Below are positions 11,449-23,706 of a DNA stretch of 64,000 nt, piece after piece. Positions within the stretch are counted from its first letter, which is position 1; every line of letters begins with the position of its first letter. Origin of the DNA: Sarcocystis neurona (taxonomy: Eukaryota; Apicomplexa; Conoidasida; Eucoccidiorida; Sarcocystidae). Below the pieces are notes generated by a model. That model was not told the origin of the DNA. It saw only the letters and a program-made list of their open reading frames with translations, and did not search any database. The DNA lies in the NCBI GenBank assembly GCA_000727475.1, contig KL647291.1, positions 5,627,730 through 5,691,729 of the forward strand, written 5' to 3'. The position numbers were made by a program, and so were the translations under genes.

Positions 11449-14400
11449 TACGTCTATGGTGGTCAGACTCACGCAGCTACATTCGGTGTATCTATCTGTA
11501 TATATATATATATTGTGCAGGCGTACCAATATGCTATATAGACATACGGAGAGACATGCGTGTAAATGTGTGTGTATACACGTGTGTGCTGGCGAGGCTG
11601 CATAGCTGCTGCGAAATTGGCGAGGGAGGGAGTTTTGACAGTGGACACGAGTGTACTACGATATACAGACGTATCCGTGCGTCTCACATACGGGTGCACA
11701 CACAAATGTATGTACATGTAGAACATGTAGAGTGCAACAGTGTGGACTACGCTGCTGTAGCAAGGCACAGGTTTTTAGCGTGCCTTTCAAGCAGCAGCAA
11801 TTACGACAAATACACGCAGTGCTGCACTCCTCTGCGTTGCGAGGCACAGCTGCGATACCGCGACCGTATTACAGACGTGCGCCGGGAGACTGGTTTGCGG
11901 CGGTTACTGCCGTCCGTGCTTGAAGAAGCACTGCGCGTCGCACGTGCGTGTCCGTGCGCGTGCTCCTTACACGCAGGAATGCCCTGGTATACAGCAGAAA
12001 TTCGACACCCACTCCTCGGCAATATGGTCTACGCACTTCAGTCTAACGGCTTTCTCTGCTTCTGTATTTGCCTGTACGCATTTGTATGTAGTTACGTACG
12101 CCGGAGAGGCTGCAAGTGTGGGTGACAAGTCTCACAATAATGTCGTACATATATACACACACACCGTTTTGACTGGCCATGACGTCCCTGCATCGGATGG
12201 AAAATAGAGTGAGACGCAAATAATTCTCCCAGTCGTATAAAATCCTGCCATACACCCGCAGGCGCACGTATATTTACATATATATATATTCTCAACGGCC
12301 AGATCTACATACATGCGTATGTACCCCACGAACATGCAGACATAGAAGAATACACAGGTGTATCTACATACACACGCACGTACGCCTCGTCAACGTGTGT
12401 GTCCGCACAGGTGCACAAGCAAGAGTTATAACACGTGTTCAAGCGTCCGGGCACGCGTCCGGGTGGTAGGCGATTGTGGAAAGCATCAGATCCACTGCGG
12501 TTCCGACCCCTTTTCCCTCGGCATTTTGCATCAGCATATCTTTCTTAGTTAACACCAATCACACAGACGTATACACATGTATCAACGCGCGCCACTATAT
12601 ACATAGGTGATGAAGAGGTGTACGTATACGCTCCACGCACGACAAGACAAGGTCGCCGTATCCAGCGAACAGCTGTTCTGAGTCTCGGAAGGGACTAGAA
12701 ACGGCGACGGCCGCTGTACCGGCGCCCCTACCGCCGCACTTGCAACATACCTATAACCAGTTTGTTCGTGATTTACACAGGTATACGAAAGTATGTTCTC
12801 ATTATACGCATGTGCACACCGATTACACGTACGAATACGCACACGTACGTATATATATATATATATATGTATACAAGTACACACGGCTGTATACTACACG
12901 TATGTGTGTATGTATTTTTATACATATCACTGCTACGTAAGTATGTGCAAAGGTAACATACCACTACACATGCAGGTAGATACACATATATTTGCAGGCG
13001 GGGAGTGAAAATGACTCCGAAAGCCAGGACTGCCTTTTGTTGTTGTATTGACGCGTGTAACTGCTTGTACAATTTCAAGCCTAAGTATGCTGATACCTAT
13101 GCACGCACTGCATGTGCCTACATATATAAGGAGATGCGTCGTCGGGGTAAGTCCGCATCAGACGCGCTGCGGCAGCTACGCCGGCAGCAGCAGGCTACAC
13201 ATATGAGCCAGTGCAGCTTGTGCGGGTAGTACACATATACCTGTGTTGCACCCAAATGCCCGCGCCGTCCCGAGGCTCTCTTCGCTGCATGCATCGTAGT
13301 TACCTCACAGCGCAGTCTCCACGCATATACACATATACATGTGCAGCTGCCAGCCTCGACGCTTCAACAGTGGCGCTCCACACACATATACCTAGCTGTA
13401 CGTGCACGCATGTGTCTGTGTAAACTCAGCGACGGCATCTGTATTTAACGCGTATTCGCTTAGACATACACCTTCTTATCGCAGTGACGGTGCAGGAGCG
13501 CGTCTGCACGAACACCCCCGCATACGTCGACGTCTGGACCCTCTTCACGCATGTTTGCTTGAATAGATACGCAAAACCGTACACATACATGAATGTACTG
13601 TATATACGTCCAAGCGTGGGCCCGCGTCCATGGGTGCATAACCGCGCCGTCGATTCTTTTCAACTGCGCGCAGCACAGCGTGACATCGTTCCCATCTCGC
13701 GACGCAGCGGCACAGTCTCTTTGCACCTACACACGTACGTCCACGCTCGTCGACAGGCACATTGCATCGACACGTGCACACGCGTTTATTCTTCTTCGTA
13801 CACTCCGCTGCTGCAAAAAAATCCGTAGCTGTCCACCTTCCCACCTTCCGACGCGTCGCAACGTGTCTCTCAGTGCATACACGTACTGCAGTCATACGTA
13901 CATAGAGATGTGCGGACTTGTGCTGTACACGTGTACACGCACATATATATATATATATATACAAATAGTCACTACCACAGGCTCCCACGACCCGCCCCGC
14001 CGCAGCTCTCTCACTACACGCAAACGCTCGTCCCTGTGCACGTTGAAACATCCACAGCATGCAGGTGCAGACACGAAACCGTCTTGCAATGGAGGTGCAC
14101 ACATGTGTCACCGCTTTTCTTGAGACAAACACAGATCCCCACTGCCTTCTCCCTCTTCTGTCATAGACGCACACGCACACGCACATGTTTCTACCTATTC
14201 AAAACATACGTTGCGCTAGGAGAGATACGGGTAGACGTGTTTGTCGGACCCTGCACAAGCGTGTATGCACCTGACAACATCTGCACCTGTACACGTAAAA
14301 AAAGTAAAGACACGTTTACACATGTGTACACATTCACACGCACGCATATTACTTAGCATGCGTCCACAGCCTCGTGAAAGAAACCCGTCTCACCCACGGG

Positions 14401-14490
14401 GGCCACGCCTCCTTGTGGGGAGGCACACCGCGAGCCGCAGGTATACAGACACCTGTACGGCTGCGTCCATATTGACACATCTGCGCTTAC
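11282..14490. other. Downstream spacer of thiolase, no supported gene
   Basis: The spacer holds an uninterrupted (TA)n at 11410-11443, further TA and CA tracts (11500-11515, 12855-12872, 13940-13962), and scattered GC-richer patches with short open frames (for example + 11740-12050 and 13005-13229). None shows a recognisable domain, conserved motif or convincing start and splice arrangement, so I leave them uncalled. Confidence 0.5.
11410..11443. repeat. (TA)n microsatellite
   Basis: An uninterrupted TA run of about 34 bases lies just downstream of the thiolase stop codon. It is the longest perfect TA run in the window. Confidence 0.95.
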
Positions 14491-14511
14491 CCAAGACGCC
14501 TGTGTGGCAGT

Positions 14512-14838
14512 TCACACTCTCTCTTTCTCGCGGCACTTTCTTCCTCGCGTCTGTGTAAATTCCGCAATCACGTGTTGTATGCTTTGGACAGAGACAGAAA
14601 AGTGTAGCACGTGCGCGAGACGCAGCAGCTCAACCATTCCCTCCACTGCCTGCGGGACGACCTGTTGCAGCAGCGCAGCTGCCGTTTCCCCTGCAGCGGC
14701 TGCTGCGACAGCTGTCGCGCGACCGTTGAACTGCCACTGCAGGGTCACTGCTGGAGATGCGGCGCGGGGAGGAGATCTCGGGGGTGGCACGCATCCGCGC
14801 GCATGCTTGACGAATATTGAGACGTCTTCCGCAGTGAG
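14512..14838 (-). other. Candidate unrecognised exon (helical, Ala-rich)
   Basis: An open - frame runs from an in-frame TAA at 14839-14841 to TGA at 14512-14514, with no ATG near its upstream end, so if real it is an internal or 3' exon. A possible acceptor (gcggaag preceded by ctaac) lies at the upstream end. It reads FVKHARGC, then [20 protein letters not shown], then VVPQAVEGMVELLRLAHVLH, FSVSVQSIQHVIAEF. Two amphipathic helices joined by a short SVSV loop are plausible. The opposite strand is also partly open. I do not recognise it, and no partner exon was found. Confidence 0.25.
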
Positions 14839-14859
14839 TTAGTGACCCTAGTTGTTCTG

Positions 14860-15920
14860 TTTTCTCTGCTGCTGCCGGTGCTACATGGCCGCCCTCCGGT
14901 AGTCATCTCTCCTCGAAGAATATAACTCTCGCTTTTGCTCCTCGCCGTTAAAGAAGCCGTCTTCGTATCAGTACTTCCTCCTTGAACCAAGACACACCAA
15001 AAGCGGCATCCTCTCCTTCTTCTGTACCTTTTTTTCTTCGTCCGCGTCTCCTGTCTCCTCAGAAAAGAAGTACTGCTTGTCTCCTTCTTCCTTCTTGACT
15101 TTCTCTGTACACGCAGCTCGGCCTCCCTCTCCACCTCGCCTTTCTCTTTTGGCTCCTTTTTTCTCTCTGCCCTTTCGCAAAAATACAACTGCCACAGACT
15201 TCGTCCCTTGTCCTCCTCCTTCCTTCCAACCTGTGAAGTCCTCCTCCTTCTTCATTTCCTTCTCACACAACACGACGCAGTTGATCCAATTTCTCCCACT
15301 TCTCCCCTCCCCTGTTTTTTTCACCTCCGTGCGTGCACAAAAGACTTGCGCTTATCTCTCTTCTCGCTTTCTCTTCGTCCAGCCCCACCACCTGCTGCTC
15401 TCTCTTCCACATCGCAGCACCACTCCTGCCTACTTCTCCTCCTCTCCTTCTCCATTTCCTCCGCACTCCCGCCTCTTTGTGTTCTTCTTCCCAATCGGCG
15501 CACTTCTTGTCACTCGAAGTAACACTCTTTGCTCGATGTCGTCTTTCTCGCTTGTTCTGCTTCGCCTTTCACTTTCTTTCTTACGCAGTTGTACGACTCC
15601 CCGTCCCCTTTGTACTCCTTCCCTTTCAAGTCACAAAAATAGTGCTCCCTCATCATTCTTCACCCCGCGTCCTTTTTGTTGCACCAGGGAACTTCTCCTC
15701 CACCTCTTCTTCCACCCCCACCTCCCCCCCCCCCTGCCCCACGACGTGTGTTCCTTTTTCGCTTTTCTTCTTCTTTGTCTCTCAGTGACTCTTATCACTT
15801 GTGCGCTCGAATTTCTTCGTGTTCCTCGTTGTTTCTTGGTTGCACCCCCAACGTCTTGTTTCCTCTCCGCTGCCTCTTCTCGGGGTTCGTACGTGCTCCC
15901 TTCTTCTTTCAGCTCGGTTC
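14860..15920. other. Long pyrimidine-rich stretch downstream of the phosphatase gene
   Basis: Over about 1 kb the + strand is dominated by C and T (clusters such as ttcttcctccttcc), so the - strand, transcribed by the phosphatase gene, is purine-rich. It begins right after the phosphatase stop codon and may include its 3' untranslated region. The + frames encode only Ser/Pro/Leu/Phe-rich low complexity, as expected from composition. Confidence 0.6.
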
Positions 15921-15924
15921 CGGG

Positions 15925-18900
15925 CTACAAGAAGTAGTGCGCCAGAGGCCGCATTCGCGGGTGACCAGCAGCGTTGTTGCTGCAGGCCGCCGCCGGGTTT
16001 TCTGTTTGTCTGAAGACCAGCATGCGTCTGGCGAGGCGGTCGTCCAGCTGCATGACAGCAGCAACATTCCCGCATCTGTAGCAGTAGTTGGGAGCGCTCC
16101 AAACGGTGATCACGCTGCTGTCAGAAAACATGTAGCGGAAGCCTTCCATGGCCAGCTGGTGCGCTCGAGCGATGAGCTGCAGCCCGTTCAGGTGGTTGAA
16201 CTTCTGGACAGCCTTTCTGCCGAAGAGCCACCCGGCGCCTCGAGGATTCTCCGCCCAGTCCTCCACTTCGTCTGGGTCGCTCCAGACAATGTCGCCGAAC
16301 GTGCCTTCGTGGGGAATCTCCTGCACGCGGTACACGAGACGCAGCTGGTCGAGCAGCTTCAGCTCGGGAGACAGCCCGCCGTGCACGCAGAACACTTCTT
16401 CTTCAATCACCGCAGCCAGAGACAAGTAGTCGAACACTTCTGTACAGAACTTCCAGGCGTTCGCGTTGCCGTACTTGCGCATGCACTCGTCGTAGAACCC
16501 GTACACCGTTGTGATCTGCCGAGACTCGTGGTTCCCCCGTAAGAGCGTTATAAAGCCCGGGTACTTCAGTTTGAGCAGCATCAAGTACTGGAACGTTTCC
16601 ACGCTGTTGTAGCCTCGGTCGACGTAGTCGCCTAGGAAAACGTAGTGTTGTTCTCCCAGCCCGCCCCCCACCGCGAACAGCTTCAGCAAGTCGAAAAATT
16701 GCCCGTGGATGTCCCCGCATATCACGCACGGCGCCGGCACTGGCTGCACGTTGTTCTCCTCTGGAAGGTGGCAAAAGCAGCAAAGAAGAAACGCACATGC
16801 ACGCACCTAGCACACCGGTGAAGACACCGCCGGAACGCGCGTAAGTCAGAAAAAAGAGACAGTGGGGCAGACATGTATTGTGCCTGCGCCCTATGTAAGT
16901 GGAGGACAGGAAGAAGAGAGATGCACAGGAAAGGCCGGCAAACCGTCAAAGAGGACGCACACACATATCGCGTGCTGTCAAGACGGGATGGGGAGGGTAG
17001 GGGGGTGGGAAACACGCATGCAGCAGGTCCCAATCGCTCGAGACGCCGCCTGCAGACATCATCGACGATGAGAAGGCAGAGACAGTGCAACAAGCAACGC
17101 ACGGGAACGCGAGAGACAGCCAGGCGCAGCAGCAGCAGCAGCTCGGAGAGCAGACTGGCCGAAGCCAGTCGTCTCGCCCTGCGTACTGTCGCCTCCTGTA
17201 TGTAAAGATGTTGCAGGAACCCGAACACAATAGTGCGCAGCAGTCAACAAGTGAAGCAGCTGCTGCAGCAGAAATTGCAACGCCGTCAAATAGCAGGGCA
17301 AGGCTCCTGCTACAAAGACAAATAAATCTCCTCTTGCTGCCCCTCGTGCTTCTTCAGCCGCTACCTTCTGCACACACAAATGCAATGCTACTCTACTGAA
17401 AGAAATGTGCTGGGTCTGACATTTGCCGCTGCTGCTGAGTGCTGCTGCTACTCGTTGCTGCGGCTGCTGCTGCTTGCCGGACTTGGCTCTGCTGTTCAGA
17501 GCTGCAGCTGCTGCTCCCACCGCCTGCGCGGCTGCGACGACGTGCTGCTGCTACTCCTGTGTGCTGCTGCAGTTGTTGCCGCTCGTAGATAGAGCTTCCC
17601 GCTCTTACACTGCGCCCCGCTTCTTCTCAGCAAAACTCTCTTGTGGGGCCTGTGCTGGTTCGTCCACGCAAGAACTCGTCGCTGTCCGCAGCAGACATGA
17701 CCACTTGCTAAGCCGTAAAGTTGCTTCTGATGCGCGACTCTTTGATACTGCTAACTAAACTCACAGTGTTGCTGCTGGTGCTCTTGCGACTTCGCCCTTC
17801 ATCTGCTGCTGGTGCTATTCATTCACGAGTCGGCCCGCCGGTCCGTCCCTCTCCTGCTGTTGCTGCTGCCCGTCCCCTGCAGTTGCTGCTGCCCCTCCCC
17901 TGCTGCTGCTCCTGCTGTCCCTCCCTGCTGCTACTGGTGCCCCTCCGGCGCACCTGTCCCATCGACGCACCTAACACCTCGTCCTGTTGCTTCTGCGCCA
18001 GCTGTGCTGCCGCTGCTCTCTGCTTGCTGCTGCTGTTGCTGCGCGCTCCTAGTGACCACCGCACTTACCTACAAGAAGCTGTTTGACTCGCTGGCAGACT
18101 GTCCACAGGTCTGCTTCAGAAAGAATTTGTGGCGGGTTTTGGTAGAATCCTTCTATCCACACGTCCACATCTTTCCCAGTTTCCCCGTTCCGGACACGCT
18201 CCTTTGCGCTGAGGAGTTGGTGCTGGGGTTCAATCCCACCCTGGCGTTGCTGCTGCTCCTGCTGCTGGACCTGCGGCTGGTGCTGCTGCGGTCGCTGGCT
18301 GGGCAGCTGTCGTTGCTCCTGCTGCTGCCGCTCCTGCAGCTGCGCGGGGAAGTCCGTACGAAGACGCTGCAAGCGGCGCTGCTGTAGGTTCTCGTCCTCC
18401 TCGTCCTCCTCGTCCTTCTCTTCCTCGTTCTCCGCCTTTTCCAACGCAGCACTTGCAGCAGCAGCAGCAGCGAGTGACACCAGCCCGGCACACACCGGAG
18501 ACGGGTCGCAGTCACCGTCGCGAGACACTGCTGCTGCAGCAGCTCCTGCAGCGACCCCCAGGGCTCCCCCTGCTTCTGACGGCCCGGGGAGCACGCGCGA
18601 CTCATCACGCTCCGGGGCAGCAACGACAGAACCGCCAGTAGCAGCTGCTGGAGCAGCCTCTCCTGACTCTCCGCCGTCCGACGAAAACGAGGAAAAAGAC
18701 AGGGTGGAAGCGGCACCGCCGCCATCAGCGCGCGAAGGGAGAAGGCCAGCAACCAGACGATCGTCGTCCCCCACCTCTGCGTATTTCCCACCACCAGGCA
18801 GCTTGCATCCGTCACTCACTATCGATTTCTCCTCTTCATCCTCCTCTTCCGCATGCAGCGACAGCGGCGCAGCGCCACTACGCATGTCGCCTGCGATTCC

Positions 18901-21900
18901 TCCTCTCGGTGCTGCCGCAGAAACTGCTCCTCCTGCGGCTGGCGCTTCCCTTACAGGTGTTGCTGCTGGGAAGAACGCTCTTCCTCCTCCTCCTTCGCTC
19001 GCTGCTGTTACTGCGGCTAGTGTTGGTGTTCTGTCGGCGCCTCCTCCTCTTGCAGCCACAGCAGACTCCACAGCCTGGAAGTCAGCGGCAGGAACACCGG
19101 CGTGGAGAAACTCGTGCAGCTTCTGTACAGCGTCTATACCTCCTCGCATATTATAGGGGAACGCCACTGCCTCTTCTTCTCCTATTTGCTGCGTGTTGGC
19201 AATCAGATTAAAAGCAGACGAACAGCGCGGCACGACTTCTTCTCCTTCGTCCTCTTCCTCTCCGTCTCCCTCACCAACTTCGTCCGCCTGCGTCTGTGCA
19301 AAATCCCCTGCCGCCGCACCTTCTCCTGCCGCTCCCGCTGCTCCTGTCGCAAATTCTGCTGCAGCCGCTCGCTTGTCGAAGCCGTCCGCTTCCACTTCTT
19401 CAGCAGCAACAGCTGGGTATGCCGAAGTAGCGTGTGGCGTGGACGTGTCTCTCCGCAAGCGTGCGGAAGATATCCGCGGCGCCGGAGAAATCCTCATTCG
19501 GCGGCTCGCAGGCGGTCGCTGGTACATGAGATCCGCTCTATTTTCCTGCTGTTGTTGTTCGTTGGCGCTGGGCGCATGCTGCTGCTCCTGTACGAGCTGC
19601 TGCTCCGACACACTGGTGACCGTCTGCCGCTGCCCCTGCTGCTGCTGCTGTAGGCTAACCATGTGCTCTCCTGCTGTTTCATGCTGCTGTGCCGGCTGCT
19701 GCTGCTCCTGCAGAGTGGCTTCTGCTGCCGGATGTGGCTGCTGCTCTTGCTGCGCAAGCGCTTCGTTTCGTTGAAGCTGCTGCTGCTGCTGCTGCACGTG
19801 TCCTTCCGATGCTCGCTGCCGCTGCTGCTGATATCTATGCACAGCACCAGCCACAGCAGCAGCTACTGCCTGCAGATTCCGTAGTCCTCGTTCTTCTCGA
19901 GAGGCGTCGCAACAGAAGGACGGGAACGAGTTTTCGCCAGCCCCTTCCCTGCCCTTCTGCTGCTGTTTTTCTCCCTCTTCGGTCGCCAGCAGAAACGCAC
20001 GCTGCCCCTGCTCTTGCTCCTGATGTTCCGTTGTTCCTTGCTCAGCCTCGTGCTGCTGCTGCTGCTGCCCTTCCTTCATCTGTTGCTGCTCGTGGAGCTC
20101 CGGCAAGCACGCCTTGATCATCTGCTGTTGCTCGTGCTGCTGCTGCTGCGCAGCCAGTGCCTCTCGCCGCGGCGCCCCGCCTTCCTGCTGCTGCGCTCCT
20201 AAGGTCTCGGGCTGCTGCTGCAGAACCTCTTGCCGCTGCTGGGGCAGCTGCGATGTTGTCGTTTGCTTTCGATCCTCTCGACAAGGTGTGCTCTCCTGCT
20301 GCGGGTGCTGTTCCTCGGCTTCCGTCAGCTTTCGCTGCCATCCGTTACCCTGCTGTGGCTGCTGCTGCAGCTGCAGCAGCGCCGCCATCCCATGGTGCTG
20401 CTCCTGTGTCAGCTGTGCTTGTTCGGGGACTGGCCTCTCCTGCTGCGGCTGCTGCAGTGCTGCCCCTTGATGCTGCTGTTGCACCTGCGGTGCCACTGCC
20501 TGGTGTTCTTCGTCCTGCGCTGCCACTTCGTGCGGACGTCGGTGCTGAGCTGCGTCTTGTTGCTGTGCCTGCTGCATTAGCTGCTCCCCTTCGTGCTGCT
20601 GCGTCCTCTCCTCACCTTGAGCAATTCCATCGTGTAAATGCTTCTCGTAACTTCGGCATGCTACCGCTGCTGCTGCCTCGGCTGCGTGGCCAGCAGCAGC
20701 GGCAGCAGAGAGAGGCGCAGCAGCAGTGCTAGGATTTGTCAGAGTAGCAGCGTCAGCAGAGGGCAGCTCCGACGTATCAGTTTTAGTCAAACACGTGGCA
20801 ACACCAGTCTCAGCTGAACTTCCTTTGCTGTCAAGTTCCTCGTCTTCTCCGCTGTCGTCCTCGTCTGTCGCTGTTTCTTCTCCTTTTAGAATTAACGTGT
20901 CGCTACCTCCGCTGCTGCTGCTGCTCCTGCCCCCTGCGCTGCTGCTTCTGCTGCTGCTGCCGTCGCTGCCGCAGTTGAAATCTCTGCTGATTGTACGACT
21001 ACGCATCGCACGCACCTCTCGGCTCCTGCTCTTCTGCTGCTCCTTCTCCTCATCTTCCTCACCCAGCTCCGCTGTCCCACCCCACAACCTTTGCATACGC
21101 ACTTTACACTCTGCTGCACCTGCCGCTCCTGTTGGTGTTGTGGGGGGATCCCCTTTTGCTCCGTTGCCATCAGCAGCAATTCCACAAGTACCGGCAGCAG
21201 CAGGCCGACATGCGCGTGCAGCACATGCTGCTTCTTGCTGCTCTATTGCTACTACTCTGCCACTGCTGCTGCTGCTGCCAGAGCCTCCGCTGGCCCACCC
21301 TCCGTCCCCCTCTCTTCTTCTGCCGCCAGTATCAGTTGCACACTCATCCAACTTCGACGCGACTACTTCAGCAGCAGCTTCTGCTTCGTGTACTGCTGCT
21401 GCTGCCGCTTTATCTTTTGCTGCTGCAGCTGCTTCGTGTACTGCTGCTGCGACGTGTGCTTCATCCGCTGCTGCTGCGTCTGCTTCAACTTTCACAACGC
21501 CTGTTTCTGCAGCTGCCTCACCTGCCCCCGCACCTGCTACTTCTACAGCAGCTGCATCTCGTGCTGCGCATCCTGCTTCTCGTGCTGCGGGAGCAGTGGG
21601 ACCCTCACCCGCTGCTGCAGCCGCTTCCTCTGCTGCTGCACCGTTTCCACCTATGTCTGTAGAAGAGGGGGCTTGTGCTACCGCAGCAGCATCTTCCCCT
21701 TCTGTGGTTAGCTGTGGAATTGCCGCTGTTGCTCGTCCTTGCATTGCAGCAGGCTCCCTCTGCACCACACCTGTTACTATTGCATCTCTCTCTGGGAGAG
21801 AAGGTACACCGTTTTCTGCAGCTACGTCCAATCCTACAGCTGCTGCTGGTGGGTCGGCTGTTGCCGCTGCTGATGCGCCTACAGCTGCTCCTTCCCCTCC

Positions 21901-23706
21901 TCCTGCTGTTGTTGTATCGGCTGCCGATCCTCCTCCTCCGTCTCCTACTGATATTGTCGTCGACGGTGCACCTGTAGCAGCTACTACTGCCGGCAGTGCC
22001 CCTGCAGCTATTGCCGGCAGAGCACCTGCTGCTGCTCCTCCGTGTGCTGCTGCTGGGCGTGCGGCGGCGGCAGCAATAGCCCCCGGTGCGGCAAGCACTT
22101 TTATGAGGTTGTCTGCTGGCCCTGCGCCCACAGACGCAACTTGCTGCAGTCGTAGACGCATCTCATGCTCTTGTACAACTACTCCGGCTGCTGTAGTACC
22201 CGCAGGACGACTTACTTCGTCAAGCAATGGAGCAACAACAGCAACAGAGTCAGCTGCAGCAGCCGGAACATTCGGAGCTGCAGCTGCACCCGCACGAAAC
22301 AGAGGGAGGCGCTTCGCAGCGGAAGCAGCTTCAGTAGTACACGCAGCAAGACTCGGTTCAATAGTCGCAGCAGCAACAGCATCCATAGCACCATCTGAGT
22401 CAGCGGCCACTGCACAAGGAGGACCGACAGCCGCTACAGCAGCAGCAGCGGACGCACTAGCAGCAACAACTGCGGCAGACGATACTACACACTTTCGTAC
22501 GTATGTCGTGAGAGCAGCGGCAGAAAGTGTCTCGGCAGCAGCGGGAGCAGCGACATCATGAGCATGTGAGGCAGCAGGTATTTGGGCGGGAGGCAGCGTC
22601 GACATTTCAGCAGCAGCAGCAGCAACGGCAGTTCTCTGTCTCTGATCAAGAGAAAAGACAGCCTCTCGCAAGGGCAGACAGTTGTCAGGCGCAGAGATGG
22701 CAGCAGAAGCAGCAGGTGCTCCTGTTGGTTTAACATCTGCAAGGGCCTCAGCAGCGTCAGCAGCGAACGAGACCCGCTCCTCTGCTCGCTTCCCGCTGCG
22801 ACGTGCTTCTTGCGAGTCTTCTTCCGTTCGCTGTTGCTGCTGCTGCTGCTCCCCTGCTGCTTCCCGCTGCTGCTGCTTGCACGATTCCCCCAGCAGTCCC
22901 TGCGCGGAAGAACTACTCCAAGACGCATACAGAGCAGCTGGCGCAGCTTCTGGCGGCATCTCAGCGGCTGCACACGTTGTCTGCTGCTGCTGTTGCTGCT
23001 GCCCGTCTTGTTCCCCTCTACTTTGGTGGCCCGCTCCATCAGCACCCGCAGCAGCACCCGCTAGTTCCCACCTTGCTGCTCCTGTCTGCGCACAGGCAAA
23101 TGCCGCAGCTTCTGCTGCCAGTTTTGTGAGGGGTGCTCGTTCCGCTGCTGTCGCTGGAGCGGCAGCAGCTGCTCCGCCTTCGCCTCCTCCTCCTCTACCT
23201 GTTCGACTCGCCGCTGGCATGTCTGTTGCTGTCGTTGTGTCTGCTGTTGCAACTTGATCTGCTAAAGTGACTGCTGCTGCCGTGCCACCACCACATAAAC
23301 CCGCGGCTGCTGCTTCTGTTGGCTCCGCTGCCGCGTTGTCGCTTGTCCACTCCCCTGCTGCACCGCGTTCCTTCAAAGCGTCGGCGGCAGCAGCAGCAGC
23401 AACGGCATCGGGCTGCACGGCGGTTGGACCACAAGCGGCTTGAACCGTAGCAGCAGCAGCAGCCGTGTGGCGCGAGGGCACAGCAGGAGAATTAACAACG
23501 CCATGTGCCGTACTCCACGTGGCAGCACACCAAGCAGCAGGCGCAGCAGAATCAAAAGGAGGCGCCGACGTTCCACGCACCGGTGTGCGAGCGAGTGCTG
23601 CTGCTTTTCCTGGATTTCCTCCTTCTTCTCCCGGCGGAGAGCATGCCGACTCTTCCTGCTGTGCCGCCGCCTCCGCGGCAGACAGCACGTTCTGCTCTGC
23701 CGGCAT
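15925..23706 (-). CDS. PP6/Sit4-like Ser/Thr phosphatase with a ~1850-residue Ala/Gln-rich N-terminal extension
   Basis: There are two exons on the - strand: 18069-23706 (ATG at 23706, with an in-frame TAG just upstream) and 15925-16760 (stop TAG). The intron is 16761-18068 (gtaagt...ttccag). Exon 1 ends [10 protein letters not shown] plus one base and exon 2 starts with two bases, giving [20 protein letters not shown] with no frame change. The predicted length is 2157 residues. The PPP domain is at about 1848-2157: GDIHGQ (D1896, H1898), GDYVDRG (D1924), [10 protein letters not shown] (N1956, H1957), [27 protein letters not shown], ending HYFL. The phrases [13 protein letters not shown] and RGAGWLFG favour PP6 over PP4 or PP2A. 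The extension runs Ala-rich (about 70-800), Ser/Arg-rich and acidic (890-965), Gln-rich (1030-1385), a basic patch with an ordered-looking island (1395-1560), then acidic and Gln-rich to 1845. The normal family length is about 300, so the fusion is the oddity. A transcript could still start internally. Confidence 0.88.
16761..18068 (-). other. Intron of the phosphatase gene with a CTG array
   Basis: The intron of about 1.3 kb is bounded by gtaagtgc and ccttccag on the - strand. From about 17400 to 18055 it is rich in CTG/TGC triplets on the + strand. ORFs through it on either strand are repeat artefacts. The donor lies in the phosphatase domain just before the conserved EENNVQP. Confidence 0.8.
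19560..23500 (-). repeat. Coding CAG/GCA triplet array in phosphatase exon 1
   Basis: Nearly 4 kb of exon 1 is built from interrupted CAG triplets on the - strand. Between about 19560 and 20620 the array is read as CAG (Gln). Between about 21300 and 23500 it is read mostly as GCA/GCT/GCG (Ala). The frame stays open throughout. The antisense strand is also open for long stretches (for example + 20726-22561), as expected from repeat composition. Confidence 0.85.

Noticed and set aside
13005..13229. 74-codon + frame with KKEMRRRGKSASDA-like basic sequence
   Set aside because: It looks mildly protein-like but is short and isolated between microsatellites, with no known motif or splice partner.
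16946..17110. Possible alternative first exon of the phosphatase ([14 protein letters not shown])
   Set aside because: The exact phase and sequence match of the 18069 donor to the 16760 acceptor, completing the PP6 N-terminal helix, makes this unnecessary.
20726..22561. 611-codon + strand open frame
   Set aside because: It is the antisense of the Ala-rich part of the phosphatase exon. It is open because GCA repeats lack stops on either strand, and it has no independent motif.
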